A stretch of DNA of 64,000 nt, taken from Bacillus sp. ISL-7. Its GTDB lineage: Bacteria; Bacillota; Bacilli; Bacillales_B; DSM-18226. This document shows positions 1 through 8,216 of this stretch, in pieces. Made by a program: the position numbers and the translations under genes. The stretch spans positions 142,925 through 206,924 of the forward strand of contig NZ_JAGGQW010000046.1 in NCBI RefSeq assembly GCF_018613065.1, read 5' to 3'. The number at the start of each line of letters is the position of its first letter. Within the stretch, counting starts at the first letter, position 1. The notes below the pieces were generated by a model. It had not been told where the DNA came from, ran no database searches, and saw only the letters and a list, made by a program, of their open reading frames with translations.

Positions 1-1265
1 ATTTCGGCAAGTTTTTTTGCTGCACCCATCACACTTGTTGGGTTCACTGCTTTATCGGTTGAGATCATAACAAAGGTCTTTACTTCGTTCCAGCTAGCAG
101 CTTTTGCTACATTCATTGTTCCAATGATGTTATTTTTGACTGCCTCTTCTGGATTAGCTTCCATTAAAGGTACATGTTTATGTGCAGCCGCATGATAGAC
201 TATATCAGGTTGGTATGCGCTCATTACCGACATCAATTTCTTTTCATCTTGTATATCCGCAATCACTGGAATAAATTCAATTTCAGTATGTTTATTCACT
301 TCATTTAATTCCATTTCAATGGAATAAATGCTATTTTCACCATGCCCTAATAAAATAAGTGTCTTTGGATTAAAGATGGATATTTGTCTACAGATTTCTG
401 AACCAATAGACCCTCCTGCACCAGTAACTAAAACCACCTTATTCGTGATATTATCTGAAATACTATTCACATCTAGTTCAACTGGCTCTCTTCCAAGTAA
501 ATCTTCCACCTGTACATCACGAAATTGACTAACAGATACTTTCCCTGTCATTAAGTCTTCTAGCAATGGCAAAATTTGTGTTTTAGTGTTTGTTTTTGCA
601 CATTCAAGAAAAATAGTATTCAATTCCTTCTTGCTTAGTGAAGGAATGGCAATTACAATATTTTCAATATCATTGTCCGTAACTGCAGTCTCGATTTTGT
701 CAATGCTACCAACAACGGGTATCCCTAAAATATCAAGTCTATGCTTTTTAGCATCATCATCGATAAATGCCACTGGCATTAAGTCTGCTTCATTATTTTG
801 TAATAATTGTCTTGCGACCATGGTTCCAGCGGATCCTGCCCCGACAATTAACGTTCTTATTTTATTATCGATTTTATTAAGATGTGAATCCCGAAGCATT
901 CGCCAGCAAAAACGCGATCCTCCAATGATAGACATATTAAGTAACCACGTTACTGCCAATAGTCTTACAAAAATTTCCTGAACAATCACCTGTTGGACAA
1001 CTGCTGCAAGAAAGACTGAAATTGTCACGATCTTTAATATACTTAATAATTCTCCAACACTCGCATATTCCCAGGCTTTTTTGTACAAATGAAATTTAAA
1101 TGACAGAGAATAATGACTTAATAAAATGACAATACAGCTTAATACAATTGGAAAGGTAATAACCTGAATGGTTCCATTCACTAAAAAACAGCTAATAAAT
1201 ATAGCTGTTAATACAATGCATGAATCTATAAAAATAAATAAGGATAATCGTTGCCGATATGACAT
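1..1265 (-). CDS. epsC: EpsC/CapD-like nucleoside-diphosphate-sugar dehydratase (3' end outside window)
   Basis: Membrane-anchored NDP-sugar 4,6-dehydratase/epimerase that would make the modified nucleotide sugar for exopolysaccharide. I translated the minus strand from the ATG at 1265: 421 codons are visible and the gene runs off the window start (family length about 600). The N-terminus has about four hydrophobic segments. A first Rossmann-type region carries VGAGSAG. The catalytic SDR domain opens with the NAD motif VTGAGGSIGSEI and continues with YHAAAHKHVPLME and MISTDKAVNPT, typical of the CapD/FlaA1 family. It follows the Wzz gene, the tyrosine kinase and the EAR-like RNA, the order of B. 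subtilis epsA-epsB-EAR-epsC. The symbol rests on this context; the family is sure, orthology is inferred. Confidence 0.9.
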   Translation of the reverse strand, partial: MSYRQRLSLFIFIDSCIVLTAIFISCFLVNGTIQVITFPIVLSCIVILLSHYSLSFKFHLYKKAWEYASVGELLSILKIVTISVFLAAVVQQVIVQEIFVRLLAVTWLLNMSIIGGSRFCWRMLRDSHLNKIDNKIRTLIVGAGSAGTMVARQLLQNNEADLMPVAFIDDDAKKHRLDILGIPVVGSIDKIETAVTDNDIENIVIAIPSLSKKELNTIFLECAKTNTKTQILPLLEDLMTGKVSVSQFRDVQVEDLLGREPVELDVNSISDNITNKVVLVTGAGGSIGSEICRQISIFNPKTLILLGHGENSIYSIEMELNEVNKHTEIEFIPVIADIQDEKKLMSVMSAYQPDIVYHAAAHKHVPLMEANPEEAVKNNIIGTMNVAKAASWNEVKTFVMISTDKAVNPTSVMGAAKKLAE

Positions 1266-1313
1266 ATAACCCCCCCCTGTTAAAATAATAGAAATTGTTT
1301 ACTCGAATACAAT

Positions 1314-1454
1314 TTAAGTCGCTGTTTTCGTTCTAATTCGGATTGCATTGTCTATTACTTTCTTAATTTCATCCAGTTGAGCTCTTGGTGCATCCTGTTT
1401 AATATACCTAACTGCCTTTTTGATACATTTTGGATAATGATGATCATTCTTCAA
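1314..1454 (-). CDS. small basic protein of unknown function, 46 aa
   Basis: A TTG-initiated ORF lies between the EAR-like RNA and epsC. Upstream of the TTG at 1454 is AAGGAAG with a 7-nt spacer, a good Bacillus ribosome-binding site, and the 47 codons use normal host codons. The peptide begins LKNDHHYPKCIKKAV, contains IKQDAPRAQLDEIKKV, and ends in a charged helix. It has no signal peptide or membrane segment. It may form two short amphipathic helices, as small anti-repressor or adaptor proteins do. I do not recognise the family. The position inside a polysaccharide operon suggests a role in its control or assembly, but that is only context. Confidence 0.55.
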   Translation of the reverse strand: MKNDHHYPKCIKKAVRYIKQDAPRAQLDEIKKVIDNAIRIRTKTAT

Positions 1455-1534
1455 AACAACACTTCCTTAAAAATTTTTAATTATAGGTTCTTCGAAAAGA
1501 GCACATAAATAAAAATTTTTATTATGGGCATCTA

Positions 1535-1640
1535 ACCCGTCCTCACATCACACTTTCGACGACAAGCGTCTAAGGCTCTTTACCCACAGCATGACCGAGT
1601 GCCTCCATTGATAATGGACAGGAGACATTTCCACTACGAT
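1535..1640 (-). ncRNA. EAR-type (epsC motif) processive antitermination RNA
   Basis: The leader between the tyrosine kinase and epsC is G/C-rich and structured, unlike its AT-rich flanks. Read on the minus strand it has a hairpin CCATT-atc-AATGG (plus 1605-1617), then GGGTAAAGAGCC, a GACGC/GTCGTC hairpin, and GGACGGG, closing with a GGGT/GCCC pairing near 1527-1583. In Bacillus the EAR RNA (Rfam epsC motif) lies between epsB and epsC and lets polymerase read through terminators in the long eps operon. Location and orientation match exactly. I identify it from memory of the motif and from position; a covariance-model hit would settle it. Boundaries are approximate. Confidence 0.7.
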
Positions 1641-1665
1641 AAATCTTTTATAAGATACACTTATC

Positions 1666-1681
1666 GTTCTGAATTAAGAAC
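1666..1681. promoter_or_regulatory. 16-bp SinR-like inverted repeat inside the eps operon
   Basis: GTTCTTAATTCAGAAC on the minus strand: half-sites GTTCTTA and GTTCTGA in the same 16-bp geometry as the two sites at the operon promoter. It lies between the kinase stop codon and the EAR-like RNA, where it could act as a downstream roadblock or auxiliary operator. One half-site departs from the GTTCTYT consensus. Confidence 0.4.
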
Positions 1682-1712
1682 ATCCAGATTAAAAAAAATA
1701 AGCTTTCGTTAG

Positions 1713-2369
1713 CTACTGATTTAAAATAACACCTATAAGTCTTGCTTTTGCGAATTCTATCACTTTTTTAGCTTCAGTTGCACTCTGGAGTTTTGTTTTG
1801 CCGTTTTTAACTACCAAAAGTACACCATCACATAGATTTGCCAACAGCTTTGTATCCGGTAGTTTAAGAAGAGCTGAAGAATCAAGTATAATAACATCAT
1901 AGGATTCTTTTAGTTTTACTAGCAGATCCTTCATCATTTTTGAGCCTAATAATTCAACCGGATTTTTGGGAATTGAACCACACGCCAGTAAGTCTAGTCT
2001 CCATATCTCGGTATGATAAACAACCTCACTAAAGGTCATCCTTCCTGTCAATAAATCTGACAATCCAGTTGAATTAACCGTATGAAAGAATTCATGTAAT
2101 GCAGGGGTTCTTAAATTTGTATCAATTAAGAGAACCTTCTTTTTCTGTTGTGCCATTGATACAGCTAGGTTGGCTAAGATTGTCGACTTTCCATCTCCCT
2201 CTTCAGGGGAGGTCACTAAGAAGGTTTGAGTCGTTTTTTCAGACATAAGAAAATTAATATTTGTTTGAATCATTTGAAATTGATCTGCTAATTTAGATTC
2301 GGGATAATAGTAGGTAACAAAGGGGCTCCTTTTTTTTGTTTGCTTTGTTGTCCTTTTATTTATAATCAA
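1713..2369 (-). CDS. epsB: EpsB-like bacterial tyrosine kinase (CpsD/CapB family), 218 aa
   Basis: Cytoplasmic BY-kinase that pairs with the Wzz-type membrane modulator to control exopolysaccharide polymerisation. Visible motifs are Walker A SPEEGDGKST (about 54-63), Walker A' VLLIDTNLRTP (79-89) and Walker B YDVIILDSS (157-165). The Walker A' is slightly unusual, as the family normally has LIDADLR.P. The protein stops at GVILNQ and has no C-terminal tyrosine cluster, the usual autophosphorylation site of this family; at 218 aa it is a little short. The start overlaps the end of epsA by 14 bp, indicating translational coupling. The family call is firm. Whether it autophosphorylates is open. 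Confidence 0.9.
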   Translation of the reverse strand: MIINKRTTKQTKKRSPFVTYYYPESKLADQFQMIQTNINFLMSEKTTQTFLVTSPEEGDGKSTILANLAVSMAQQKKKVLLIDTNLRTPALHEFFHTVNSTGLSDLLTGRMTFSEVVYHTEIWRLDLLACGSIPKNPVELLGSKMMKDLLVKLKESYDVIILDSSALLKLPDTKLLANLCDGVLLVVKNGKTKLQSATEAKKVIEFAKARLIGVILNQ

Positions 2370-3093
2370 TGGTCTCCCCCCTCATTTCTACTTCAAATTT
2401 ACTTTTATTTGCTGCTTTTTTCATATTCCTTTTATTAATTTTTGGTATTCTCCCTAATACGGGGACATCTAATAATTCTTCAATTTCTTTTTTGGAGCGG
2501 ATTCTATCATCCAATGTTTCTAAAAAGAAGGCTAATCCAATCCCAGCTACAATACCGCCAATTATTCCATAAAACATCTTATTATTTGTCTTTGGATTAA
2601 TAGGAACTGGATTTACCTTTGCCTTGGATAGGATCCGAATATAGTCTTGCTCCACGATTTTGGGAACTTCTACTTTAAAAACCTCAGCTGTTGTATCGGC
2701 AATTTTTGCTGCCCTAACTGGGTCAGTATCCAATACACTTATGCTGACTACCTGAGAGCTCTCTACACTGGCTACTGAAATTTGATTTGCCAATTGTTCC
2801 GATGTTTCTTTTAAGTCTAATTTCTTAAGAACGATGTCTAGGATAGAAGAATCTCTTACAATGACTTGTAGAGTTTTTCTAGATTCTTCATCTGCACCAA
2901 TAATGATTCTAGATGAAGACTGATATAACGGGACCACTGTGGCTTGATTTAAGATATACCCCGCTATTCCAGCTATAAGGGTCACCAATGAAATGACCAT
3001 GAAACGCCTTTTTATCACAAGGAACAATTCTTTCAGATTAATTTCCTTTGGCCGTTTTTGATTTCCTTGGCTCATTTTTTGAAAACTATCCAT
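2356..3093 (-). CDS. epsA: EpsA-like Wzz/CpsC polysaccharide chain-length modulator
   Basis: Membrane modulator and activator of the adjacent tyrosine kinase. The 245-aa protein has a short cytoplasmic N-terminus, a membrane segment near residues 33-50 (VISLVTLIAGIAGYIL), an extracellular Wzz domain, the proline-rich PVPINPKTNNK before the second membrane segment (about 172-190), and a basic cytoplasmic tail with DDRIRSKKEIEELLDVPVLG, the classic kinase-docking end of CpsC/YveK proteins. It is the first gene after the operon promoter; AAAGGTGG precedes the ATG. The 14-bp overlap with the kinase fits a stoichiometric complex. Confidence 0.92.
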   Translation of the reverse strand: MDSFQKMSQGNQKRPKEINLKELFLVIKRRFMVISLVTLIAGIAGYILNQATVVPLYQSSSRIIIGADEESRKTLQVIVRDSSILDIVLKKLDLKETSEQLANQISVASVESSQVVSISVLDTDPVRAAKIADTTAEVFKVEVPKIVEQDYIRILSKAKVNPVPINPKTNNKMFYGIIGGIVAGIGLAFFLETLDDRIRSKKEIEELLDVPVLGRIPKINKRNMKKAANKSKFEVEMRGETIDYK

Positions 3094-3133
3094 AAAACCA
3101 CCTTTTATGTGAGACTTTTTTCAAGAACATTTA

Positions 3134-3149
3134 GTTCTGAATAGAGAAC
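3134..3149. promoter_or_regulatory. 16-bp SinR-like operator in the eps 5' leader
   Basis: Minus strand GTTCTCTATTCAGAAC: the left half GTTCTCT is a perfect match to the SinR consensus GTTCTYT, the right half is GTTCTGA. It lies about 40 bp upstream of the epsA start codon, with another half-site (GTTCTTG) at 3122-3128. Confidence 0.6.
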
Positions 3150-3229
3150 AAGTAAAACAAAAAAAATACAAGTTTGATAAAACTCTATTAAAACCTTGTA
3201 AAAGCATTAAATTGTATTTTCTATTCTTT

Positions 3230-3258
3230 ATACTAGTTCATTATAAAGAACGTGTCAA
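3230..3258 (-). promoter_or_regulatory. sigma-A promoter of the eps-like operon with operator in the spacer
   Basis: On the minus strand TTGACA (3253-3258), 17-bp spacer, TAGTAT (3230-3235). The spacer holds GTTCTTTATAATGAAC (3236-3251), a 16-bp inverted repeat whose left half fits the SinR consensus GTTCTYT exactly. A repressor bound there would block polymerase directly. No clear terminator separates this promoter from the end of the upstream ABC transporter gene. Confidence 0.65.
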
Positions 3259-3303
3259 ATCAAATTTTCCGGAAAATGTCTCATTTACAAAAAATTAAAA
3301 TTA

Positions 3304-5103
3304 TTAAACACTCACCTCTAATTGCTTTTTAAGCAACCGACTGAACATTCCTTTGTTTTCACTAGCGAGCTGATTAAATTGTCCTTGCTGGATAATCTCT
3401 CCTTGATCAAGTACTACCACTTGATCTGCATTTCGAATAGTGGACAGGCGATGTGCTATAACTATTATTGTCATTTTTCCCTTAAGTTGCTCAATAGCTT
3501 CCTGGATTTTGGATTCATTTTCGGTGTCCAATGCGCTTGTTGCTTCATCTAAAATCAGTATCGAGGGTTTGCGTAAAATTGCTCGTGCTAGAACAAGCCT
3601 CTGCCTTTCTCCTCCAGATAGCTTTATCCCTCTATCGCCGATGATAGTATCTAGTCCATTAGGTAACTTTCTAACGAAACAAGCAGCTGCCGCGAATTCT
3701 AGTGCACCCCAAATTTGTTCCTCATTAGCATTTTTATTAATAATTAATAAATTTTCTCGTAAAGAAGCATTAAACAGAAATGGATCTTGCGGTACATAAC
3801 TGATTGAACGTCTCAATGAAAGTAAATTTTCACTTAATAATTTATTTCCATCAATTAAAACCTCCCCCGTTTCTGGCTGATTAAGCCCCATTAATAAATC
3901 AATTAATGTGCTTTTACCAGCACCGGATGGTCCCACTATAGCTGTCATTTGATTGGTGGGAAATTTTAAGTTTACATTCTTTAATGCATAGGTTTCCACT
4001 TCTCTATTATATTTAAAATATACATTATTACACTCTAAACCTTTTTTGATTAGGATTGGCTTAATATTATGCATCATTCTTTCATTTAGCTCCTGGTCCT
4101 CAAAACATTGCTTTTGCAGAGCGAGGAGTTTTTTAAATGAAGGCAATACTGAACCTAACTGTTCCAAACTTGACTGTATCCCAGTAATTCGGGGCCATAT
4201 TCTAGAAAATATGATAAGAATTAGAAACAAAGAAGCCGACTGTCCTTGGAACATTTTTATAGAAATAAATATAAAAATACCAATTAAAAATGCGGATACT
4301 ACTTTATAGATAAAGTTAGATTTTGTTTTTAAATCCACAGTACTAATTACGTTTTTTTCCACTTTTTCGTTTAGTTTATTGAACCACGAAATGTGATGCT
4401 CCTCTATGTTGTTACTTTTTATATCTTTTATACCGTTGAAATGATCGGTTATTCCCGCCATATATGTTTGTGCTAATTCAATATTATCTTGTCCTAATTT
4501 ACTGGTTTGTTTAATAAACTTACGTGAGAAAAGGACCAATAAAAATCCAAAAGTAGTAACAAAAATGGTCATCTTTATCGATAATAAACAAGCAATCCCA
4601 ATTTGAATTAGTGTAAATACGATGGCAGAGATAAAATTTAAAAAAAGATTAACACCTCCACTAACGCGAGCCGTTTCCGTAATCATTGAGTTAACGAGAT
4701 CAGATTTCCTATTTTTCAGAAAAAACCCCCATTTAGCTAATAAAATTAATTTATAGGTTTCTTCTCTTAAATAACGAGCAAAGCCCTGTTGGATTTTTGT
4801 ATTTAATATTGTTTGATTCCTTTGAAAAAAGCTTTGTCCTATCATTACTACAACGAATATACCTAAGATTATTGATAAACCCATACTTTGTGGAATACCT
4901 TGAAAGATGGAAAAGAATTTAGTGTTTAAATAACTATCAGGTATATTTAGGTCTACAATTTTTGTTAGACTAATTAAGGGTAGTAGCAAAAAAATGCCTA
5001 CACCTTCAAATAGGCTAATCAATATCATTGCCACAAGGTTAAAATATAGGATTTTCCCTGAAAAGGAATGAATCTGTTTTACAAAATGCATCGCTTCTTT
5101 CAT
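3304..5103 (-). CDS. lasso peptide ABC exporter (fused permease and ATPase), 599 aa
   Basis: Half-transporter that would export the mature lasso peptide and give self-immunity (LasD role). An N-terminal permease domain with about six membrane segments (residues 18-310) precedes an ATPase domain: Walker A GPSGAGKST (391-399), Q-loop YVPQD, signature LSGGERQ (495-501), Walker B and D-loop ILILDEATSALD (515-526), and switch histidine in IAHRLST. It starts in an ATGA-type overlap with the nucleotidyltransferase gene upstream and is the last gene of the lasso operon. ABC family certain; substrate inferred from context. Confidence 0.92.
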   Translation of the reverse strand: MKEAMHFVKQIHSFSGKILYFNLVAMILISLFEGVGIFLLLPLISLTKIVDLNIPDSYLNTKFFSIFQGIPQSMGLSIILGIFVVVMIGQSFFQRNQTILNTKIQQGFARYLREETYKLILLAKWGFFLKNRKSDLVNSMITETARVSGGVNLFLNFISAIVFTLIQIGIACLLSIKMTIFVTTFGFLLVLFSRKFIKQTSKLGQDNIELAQTYMAGITDHFNGIKDIKSNNIEEHHISWFNKLNEKVEKNVISTVDLKTKSNFIYKVVSAFLIGIFIFISIKMFQGQSASLFLILIIFSRIWPRITGIQSSLEQLGSVLPSFKKLLALQKQCFEDQELNERMMHNIKPILIKKGLECNNVYFKYNREVETYALKNVNLKFPTNQMTAIVGPSGAGKSTLIDLLMGLNQPETGEVLIDGNKLLSENLLSLRRSISYVPQDPFLFNASLRENLLIINKNANEEQIWGALEFAAAACFVRKLPNGLDTIIGDRGIKLSGGERQRLVLARAILRKPSILILDEATSALDTENESKIQEAIEQLKGKMTIIVIAHRLSTIRNADQVVVLDQGEIIQQGQFNQLASENKGMFSRLLKKQLEVSV

Positions 5104-6296
5104 TTTGGTTCCTCCAAGGATAGTTCTTGCTTCTTAACTTTTCTCCATAAGCATAAAAAAGGTCTTAATATAAAATATAAAAAATGAAGTTTTTTGGGTA
5201 GTGGTAATGTAACTGTATCAATATGATAGGGATATAAATAACTCAAAATAAATAAAACCTTATGCTGCCGTGACATTAATGAAAATAAATGGCGCCCATG
5301 ATAGGAAGAAACATCTTTTGGTAAAGGGTCATTATGTAAATTAACCATTTTTCTAATATAAAATATTGCTTCCTGAGCCAATAATTTTGATTGATTATTG
5401 GTTATAAACATGCGCATTTCTTTAGTTACTTTGCCATTTAACAGTTGTGATGATAAGATAATGCTTTGCCCAACAACATAGAAATTGTTGTATCTTTTCA
5501 CCAGTAGATTAATTTCTTGCCAGTCAATTCCCTGTCCAATCATTCGGTTAATATCTATTAACCAACGAAGACGTGACCAGCCGTGTCTTGCACCATGAGA
5601 AACAAGAAATAAAAATAAATCCTCCCTACCTAGGAAATAGATTGGACTGTTTGAAAACAGGCTTTTTCTTTTTCGTTCCCATAATTCGTTGAAGCTTGGT
5701 TCCTTTCCGGGTCCCGGATTCAATCTCCAATGAATTTCTACCTTAATATTTTTTGTTGGATGGTGATATGTAACATGGTGATGTCTCCATTTCCAATCTT
5801 CTAAAACGCTTTGTATATAATCATCTTTTTCATATCCTATAATCCCCATAAGCTTATGAATGGTATCTAAATCTTCAATTGGAATTAGTAAATCTAAATC
5901 TCCACATGTTCTATGCGAAATATCACCATAGATTTCATAACCAAGCATAGGACCTTTTAAAAAGATAGCTTTTATATCATTAGTATTAAATACTTTTGCT
6001 AATTGATCCATTTCACCACTCAGTTGGAGCATCTTGAAAATATTTTTCTTATAGAAATCACTAACTGTTTGGACCACAAATTGGGGAATCAATCTATCAT
6101 CAAAGCTTTGAAGTTTAGAAGCTAGTAATGGAAAAACTCGATGATGTATTGTTAAATCCAAAAACATTTTCCAATCTATATTATTGTATTCTTCCATTAA
6201 ATATTTTTGAATACAACCATTATCATTCTTTAACATTTCAAGTATAAGTAATAATTCGTTAGGAACATCTCGCACGTCGAGAATGAATTTTTTCAC
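5100..6296 (-). CDS. lasso-cluster nucleotidyltransferase-family protein, 398 aa
   Basis: Belongs to the uncharacterised nucleotidyltransferase family (PF14907 type) often found in Bacillales lasso clusters beside a precursor kinase. The core motif KGPMLGYEIYGD...RTCGDLDLLIP (about residues 115-138) carries the Asp-x-Asp of nucleotidyltransferases, followed by VEIHWRLNPGPG and a histidine-rich stretch. There is no signal peptide. It sits 6 bp after the B2 protease gene and overlaps the exporter. It may further modify the phosphorylated peptide or its precursor; the reaction is unproven and I infer it only from context. Confidence 0.8.
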   Translation of the reverse strand: MKKFILDVRDVPNELLLILEMLKNDNGCIQKYLMEEYNNIDWKMFLDLTIHHRVFPLLASKLQSFDDRLIPQFVVQTVSDFYKKNIFKMLQLSGEMDQLAKVFNTNDIKAIFLKGPMLGYEIYGDISHRTCGDLDLLIPIEDLDTIHKLMGIIGYEKDDYIQSVLEDWKWRHHHVTYHHPTKNIKVEIHWRLNPGPGKEPSFNELWERKRKSLFSNSPIYFLGREDLFLFLVSHGARHGWSRLRWLIDINRMIGQGIDWQEINLLVKRYNNFYVVGQSIILSSQLLNGKVTKEMRMFITNNQSKLLAQEAIFYIRKMVNLHNDPLPKDVSSYHGRHLFSLMSRQHKVLFILSYLYPYHIDTVTLPLPKKLHFLYFILRPFLCLWRKVKKQELSLEEPK

Positions 6297-6302
6297 TGTA
6301 AA

Positions 6303-6764
6303 TTACTCCTTATTTAATAAATACCTCGACTTTTTTGCAAATGTATAAACAATCACGAATTTCTTCATTTCTTCTGCACCTGTCAAATAAAGCGGACCAC
6401 TCCTTAACCATGCATGAGCAATCATTTCTCCATTCTCATCTTTGCCAGTCCCTAAATAGAGTGTACAGTCTATTTGGCGCCGTTCCAGCATTTTCATAGA
6501 AGCAATTGCCTTTACCAAACATTTGCTTTCCCAAAAAGTATATTTACTCATAATATGGATTGCATGTGATATTTGTTTTACTAATTTTATATTTGCTGCA
6601 TCCATCTCAAAAGATGTTTCACTCATTTTAGATCCAAGAAAAGGGGAAACCCTTCTGAAAGGGATGGCTTTTAACACACGTGCCCATGCCAATAGAATGT
6701 AAGCTTCAATTAGTAAATTTTTCATCTGAACATCTGAAGTTAAGAATAACCATATCCTTCTCAC
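6303..6764 (-). CDS. lasso peptide B2 leader peptidase (transglutaminase-like), 153 aa
   Basis: Cysteine protease that removes the leader from the lasso precursor after delivery by B1. The family pattern is clear: FWESKCLVKAIASMKMLERR with catalytic Cys82, and GEMIAHAWL with catalytic His117. The acidic member of the triad is not obvious; the expected position near residue 129 reads TGAEE. The start is GTG at 6764, preceded by AAGGAAGGG. It follows B1 by about 40 bp. The N-terminal third is hydrophobic, usual for stand-alone B2 proteins. Confidence 0.88.
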   Translation of the reverse strand: MRRIWLFLTSDVQMKNLLIEAYILLAWARVLKAIPFRRVSPFLGSKMSETSFEMDAANIKLVKQISHAIHIMSKYTFWESKCLVKAIASMKMLERRQIDCTLYLGTGKDENGEMIAHAWLRSGPLYLTGAEEMKKFVIVYTFAKKSRYLLNKE

Positions 6765-6804
6765 ATTTCACGAACCCTTCCTTACTATTTAAACACTGAT
6801 AATT

Positions 6805-7110
6805 CTATAAACCTTTTTCAATCATAATTAACTTTTCATTTAATAATTGTTCTAGAAAGGGGATGACTTCTTTCTGGCATTCACTATTTTCGACATCAAA
6901 CTCGTTAGTTAATTTCGAAATTAATTTAGCGATAGAACTAGGCGTCTTTAATATTTCCCAAATAGATCCACCAATTGTACCTAAATTGTAGTATTTTCCG
7001 TTATCAATATTCATCATCACTGTCTCTCCATCCATATCACTTATGATATTTCCTGGACTTTGAACAATTGTTGTTTCCATAGAGAGTATATCTGCACTTA
7101 ACATTTTCAT
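6805..7110 (-). CDS. lasso peptide B1 / PqqD-like RiPP recognition element, 101 aa
   Basis: A stand-alone PqqD-type RRE domain that binds the precursor leader and presents it to the B2 protease. Typical features are DMDGETVMMNIDNGKYYNLGTIGGSIWEIL (about residues 25-54), the beta-strand region that grips the leader, then helices ending FLEQLLNEKLI. The length is normal. It overlaps the kinase gene by 4 bp (ATGA), so the two are translationally coupled. The Tyr-rich leader motif of the precursor supplies the expected partner. Confidence 0.9.
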   Translation of the reverse strand: MKMLSADILSMETTIVQSPGNIISDMDGETVMMNIDNGKYYNLGTIGGSIWEILKTPSSIAKLISKLTNEFDVENSECQKEVIPFLEQLLNEKLIMIEKGL

Positions 7111-8048
7111 TTTTCATTCTCCTTGTTTACACAGTTTAGTATTAGTGAAGCCAACTCATTTGCCGTAAATGTATTTAGAGGTCTCCGTAACTGGTACATT
7201 TTTATCTGATTAATAATCTTCGTTGAATTAGTAAAATGCCAATTAGAAAGGCCAAGGTTTTGGATAAGTGAATTCCTGTAAGTATGAATTAAAAGTGTTT
7301 GTAATCGAGCAAGACCGTCAATTTGTTTAAGTTCTATTTCTTCTTTCTCAGTTAATACTAGTTCGAATATACCAGCTAGTGGTAGTGGCGTTGGGGAGAA
7401 TTTGTTTCTAATTGGAATGGCAAACTTGGTTTCTCTTTGATAAATAGGTCTGAAATCCCTATTATCAATTCCAAACTCATCTAAACTTTTCTGCCAGAGT
7501 TTTTGTTGGGGATAAGATGGAATTACCATTGGTTCATTTTCCTTTGTAAAAGTAACACCAATCACATCATCTGTTAGCAATTGATATCCTTTATGTAGAA
7601 ATGCGGATGCCAGTGTAGACTTTCCGGCCCCAGAATCACCAATAATAGCGTAAGCTTTTCCGTTGATTGCGATAGCACTCCCATGTAAAGGGAGAATTCC
7701 TCTTTGCATCAAAATAGCCCCCATGCAACTTCCCAATACATAGAGTCGTATCTCATCTTCTTTATATTCATTCAGAGGTGAAATAGTAATTCGTCTACCT
7801 TCTTCGATAAGAAAAATAGCAGTATTAAGAACCTTAAACATAACTAAAGCTTCATTCATTACAAATCTACCTTGCGAATTGGATAATTCTAACCATAAAT
7901 CTGATAAATCCTTAAATCCTATTTCAATATCAACAGAATCCCCACAAAAATCTTCAATTAATAACTCAGGGAGAGAGATTTTACTTCTCACCGAAAATCC
8001 AAAGGCCTTATAAATTACTTCATTTGCAACTTTCTCCATCACATTCAC
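7107..8048 (-). CDS. HPr kinase-like lasso precursor kinase (paeninodin PadeK type), 313 aa
   Basis: P-loop kinase related to HPr kinase/phosphorylase. In the paeninodin cluster the homologue phosphorylates the side chain of the precursor's C-terminal serine. Walker A is GDSGAGKST (137-145), preceded by LPLHGSAIAINGKAYAIIGD, the usual HprK-like strand, and followed by LLTDDVIGV, the region with the catalytic acid. The neighbouring precursor does end in serine. It lies between the precursor and B1, with a hairpin terminator/attenuator just upstream. Family and context agree; the phosphorylated residue is inferred. Confidence 0.88.
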   Translation of the reverse strand: MNVMEKVANEVIYKAFGFSVRSKISLPELLIEDFCGDSVDIEIGFKDLSDLWLELSNSQGRFVMNEALVMFKVLNTAIFLIEEGRRITISPLNEYKEDEIRLYVLGSCMGAILMQRGILPLHGSAIAINGKAYAIIGDSGAGKSTLASAFLHKGYQLLTDDVIGVTFTKENEPMVIPSYPQQKLWQKSLDEFGIDNRDFRPIYQRETKFAIPIRNKFSPTPLPLAGIFELVLTEKEEIELKQIDGLARLQTLLIHTYRNSLIQNLGLSNWHFTNSTKIINQIKMYQLRRPLNTFTANELASLILNCVNKENEK

Positions 8049-8069
8049 TCCAATGAATCCCTGATTATA

Positions 8070-8112
8070 TAAAAAGCCCTTATATCATTTTCTCTATATA
8101 AGGGCCTTTTAT
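8070..8112 (-). terminator. hairpin between lasso precursor and kinase (attenuator or partial terminator)
   Basis: Minus strand GCCCTTATAT, 8-nt loop, ATATAAGGGC followed by TTTTTATAT. It lies about 100 bp after the precursor stop codon and just before the kinase gene. Since kinase, B1, B2 and exporter follow on the same strand with no clear new promoter, it probably lets the precursor be made in excess over the processing enzymes. Confidence 0.7.
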
Positions 8113-8216
8113 GTAAGTCAAACCAATACTGTCTAGATGAATTCCTAAAAACGAGGTTCAAATAGATCAGAATAAATAACAGTCTCTTAAAATATTATTT
8201 TAATATTTCTTCTCAA

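Noticed and set aside
328..981. Plus-strand ORFs near the window start
   Set aside because: They lie opposite the well-supported epsC-like gene on the minus strand.
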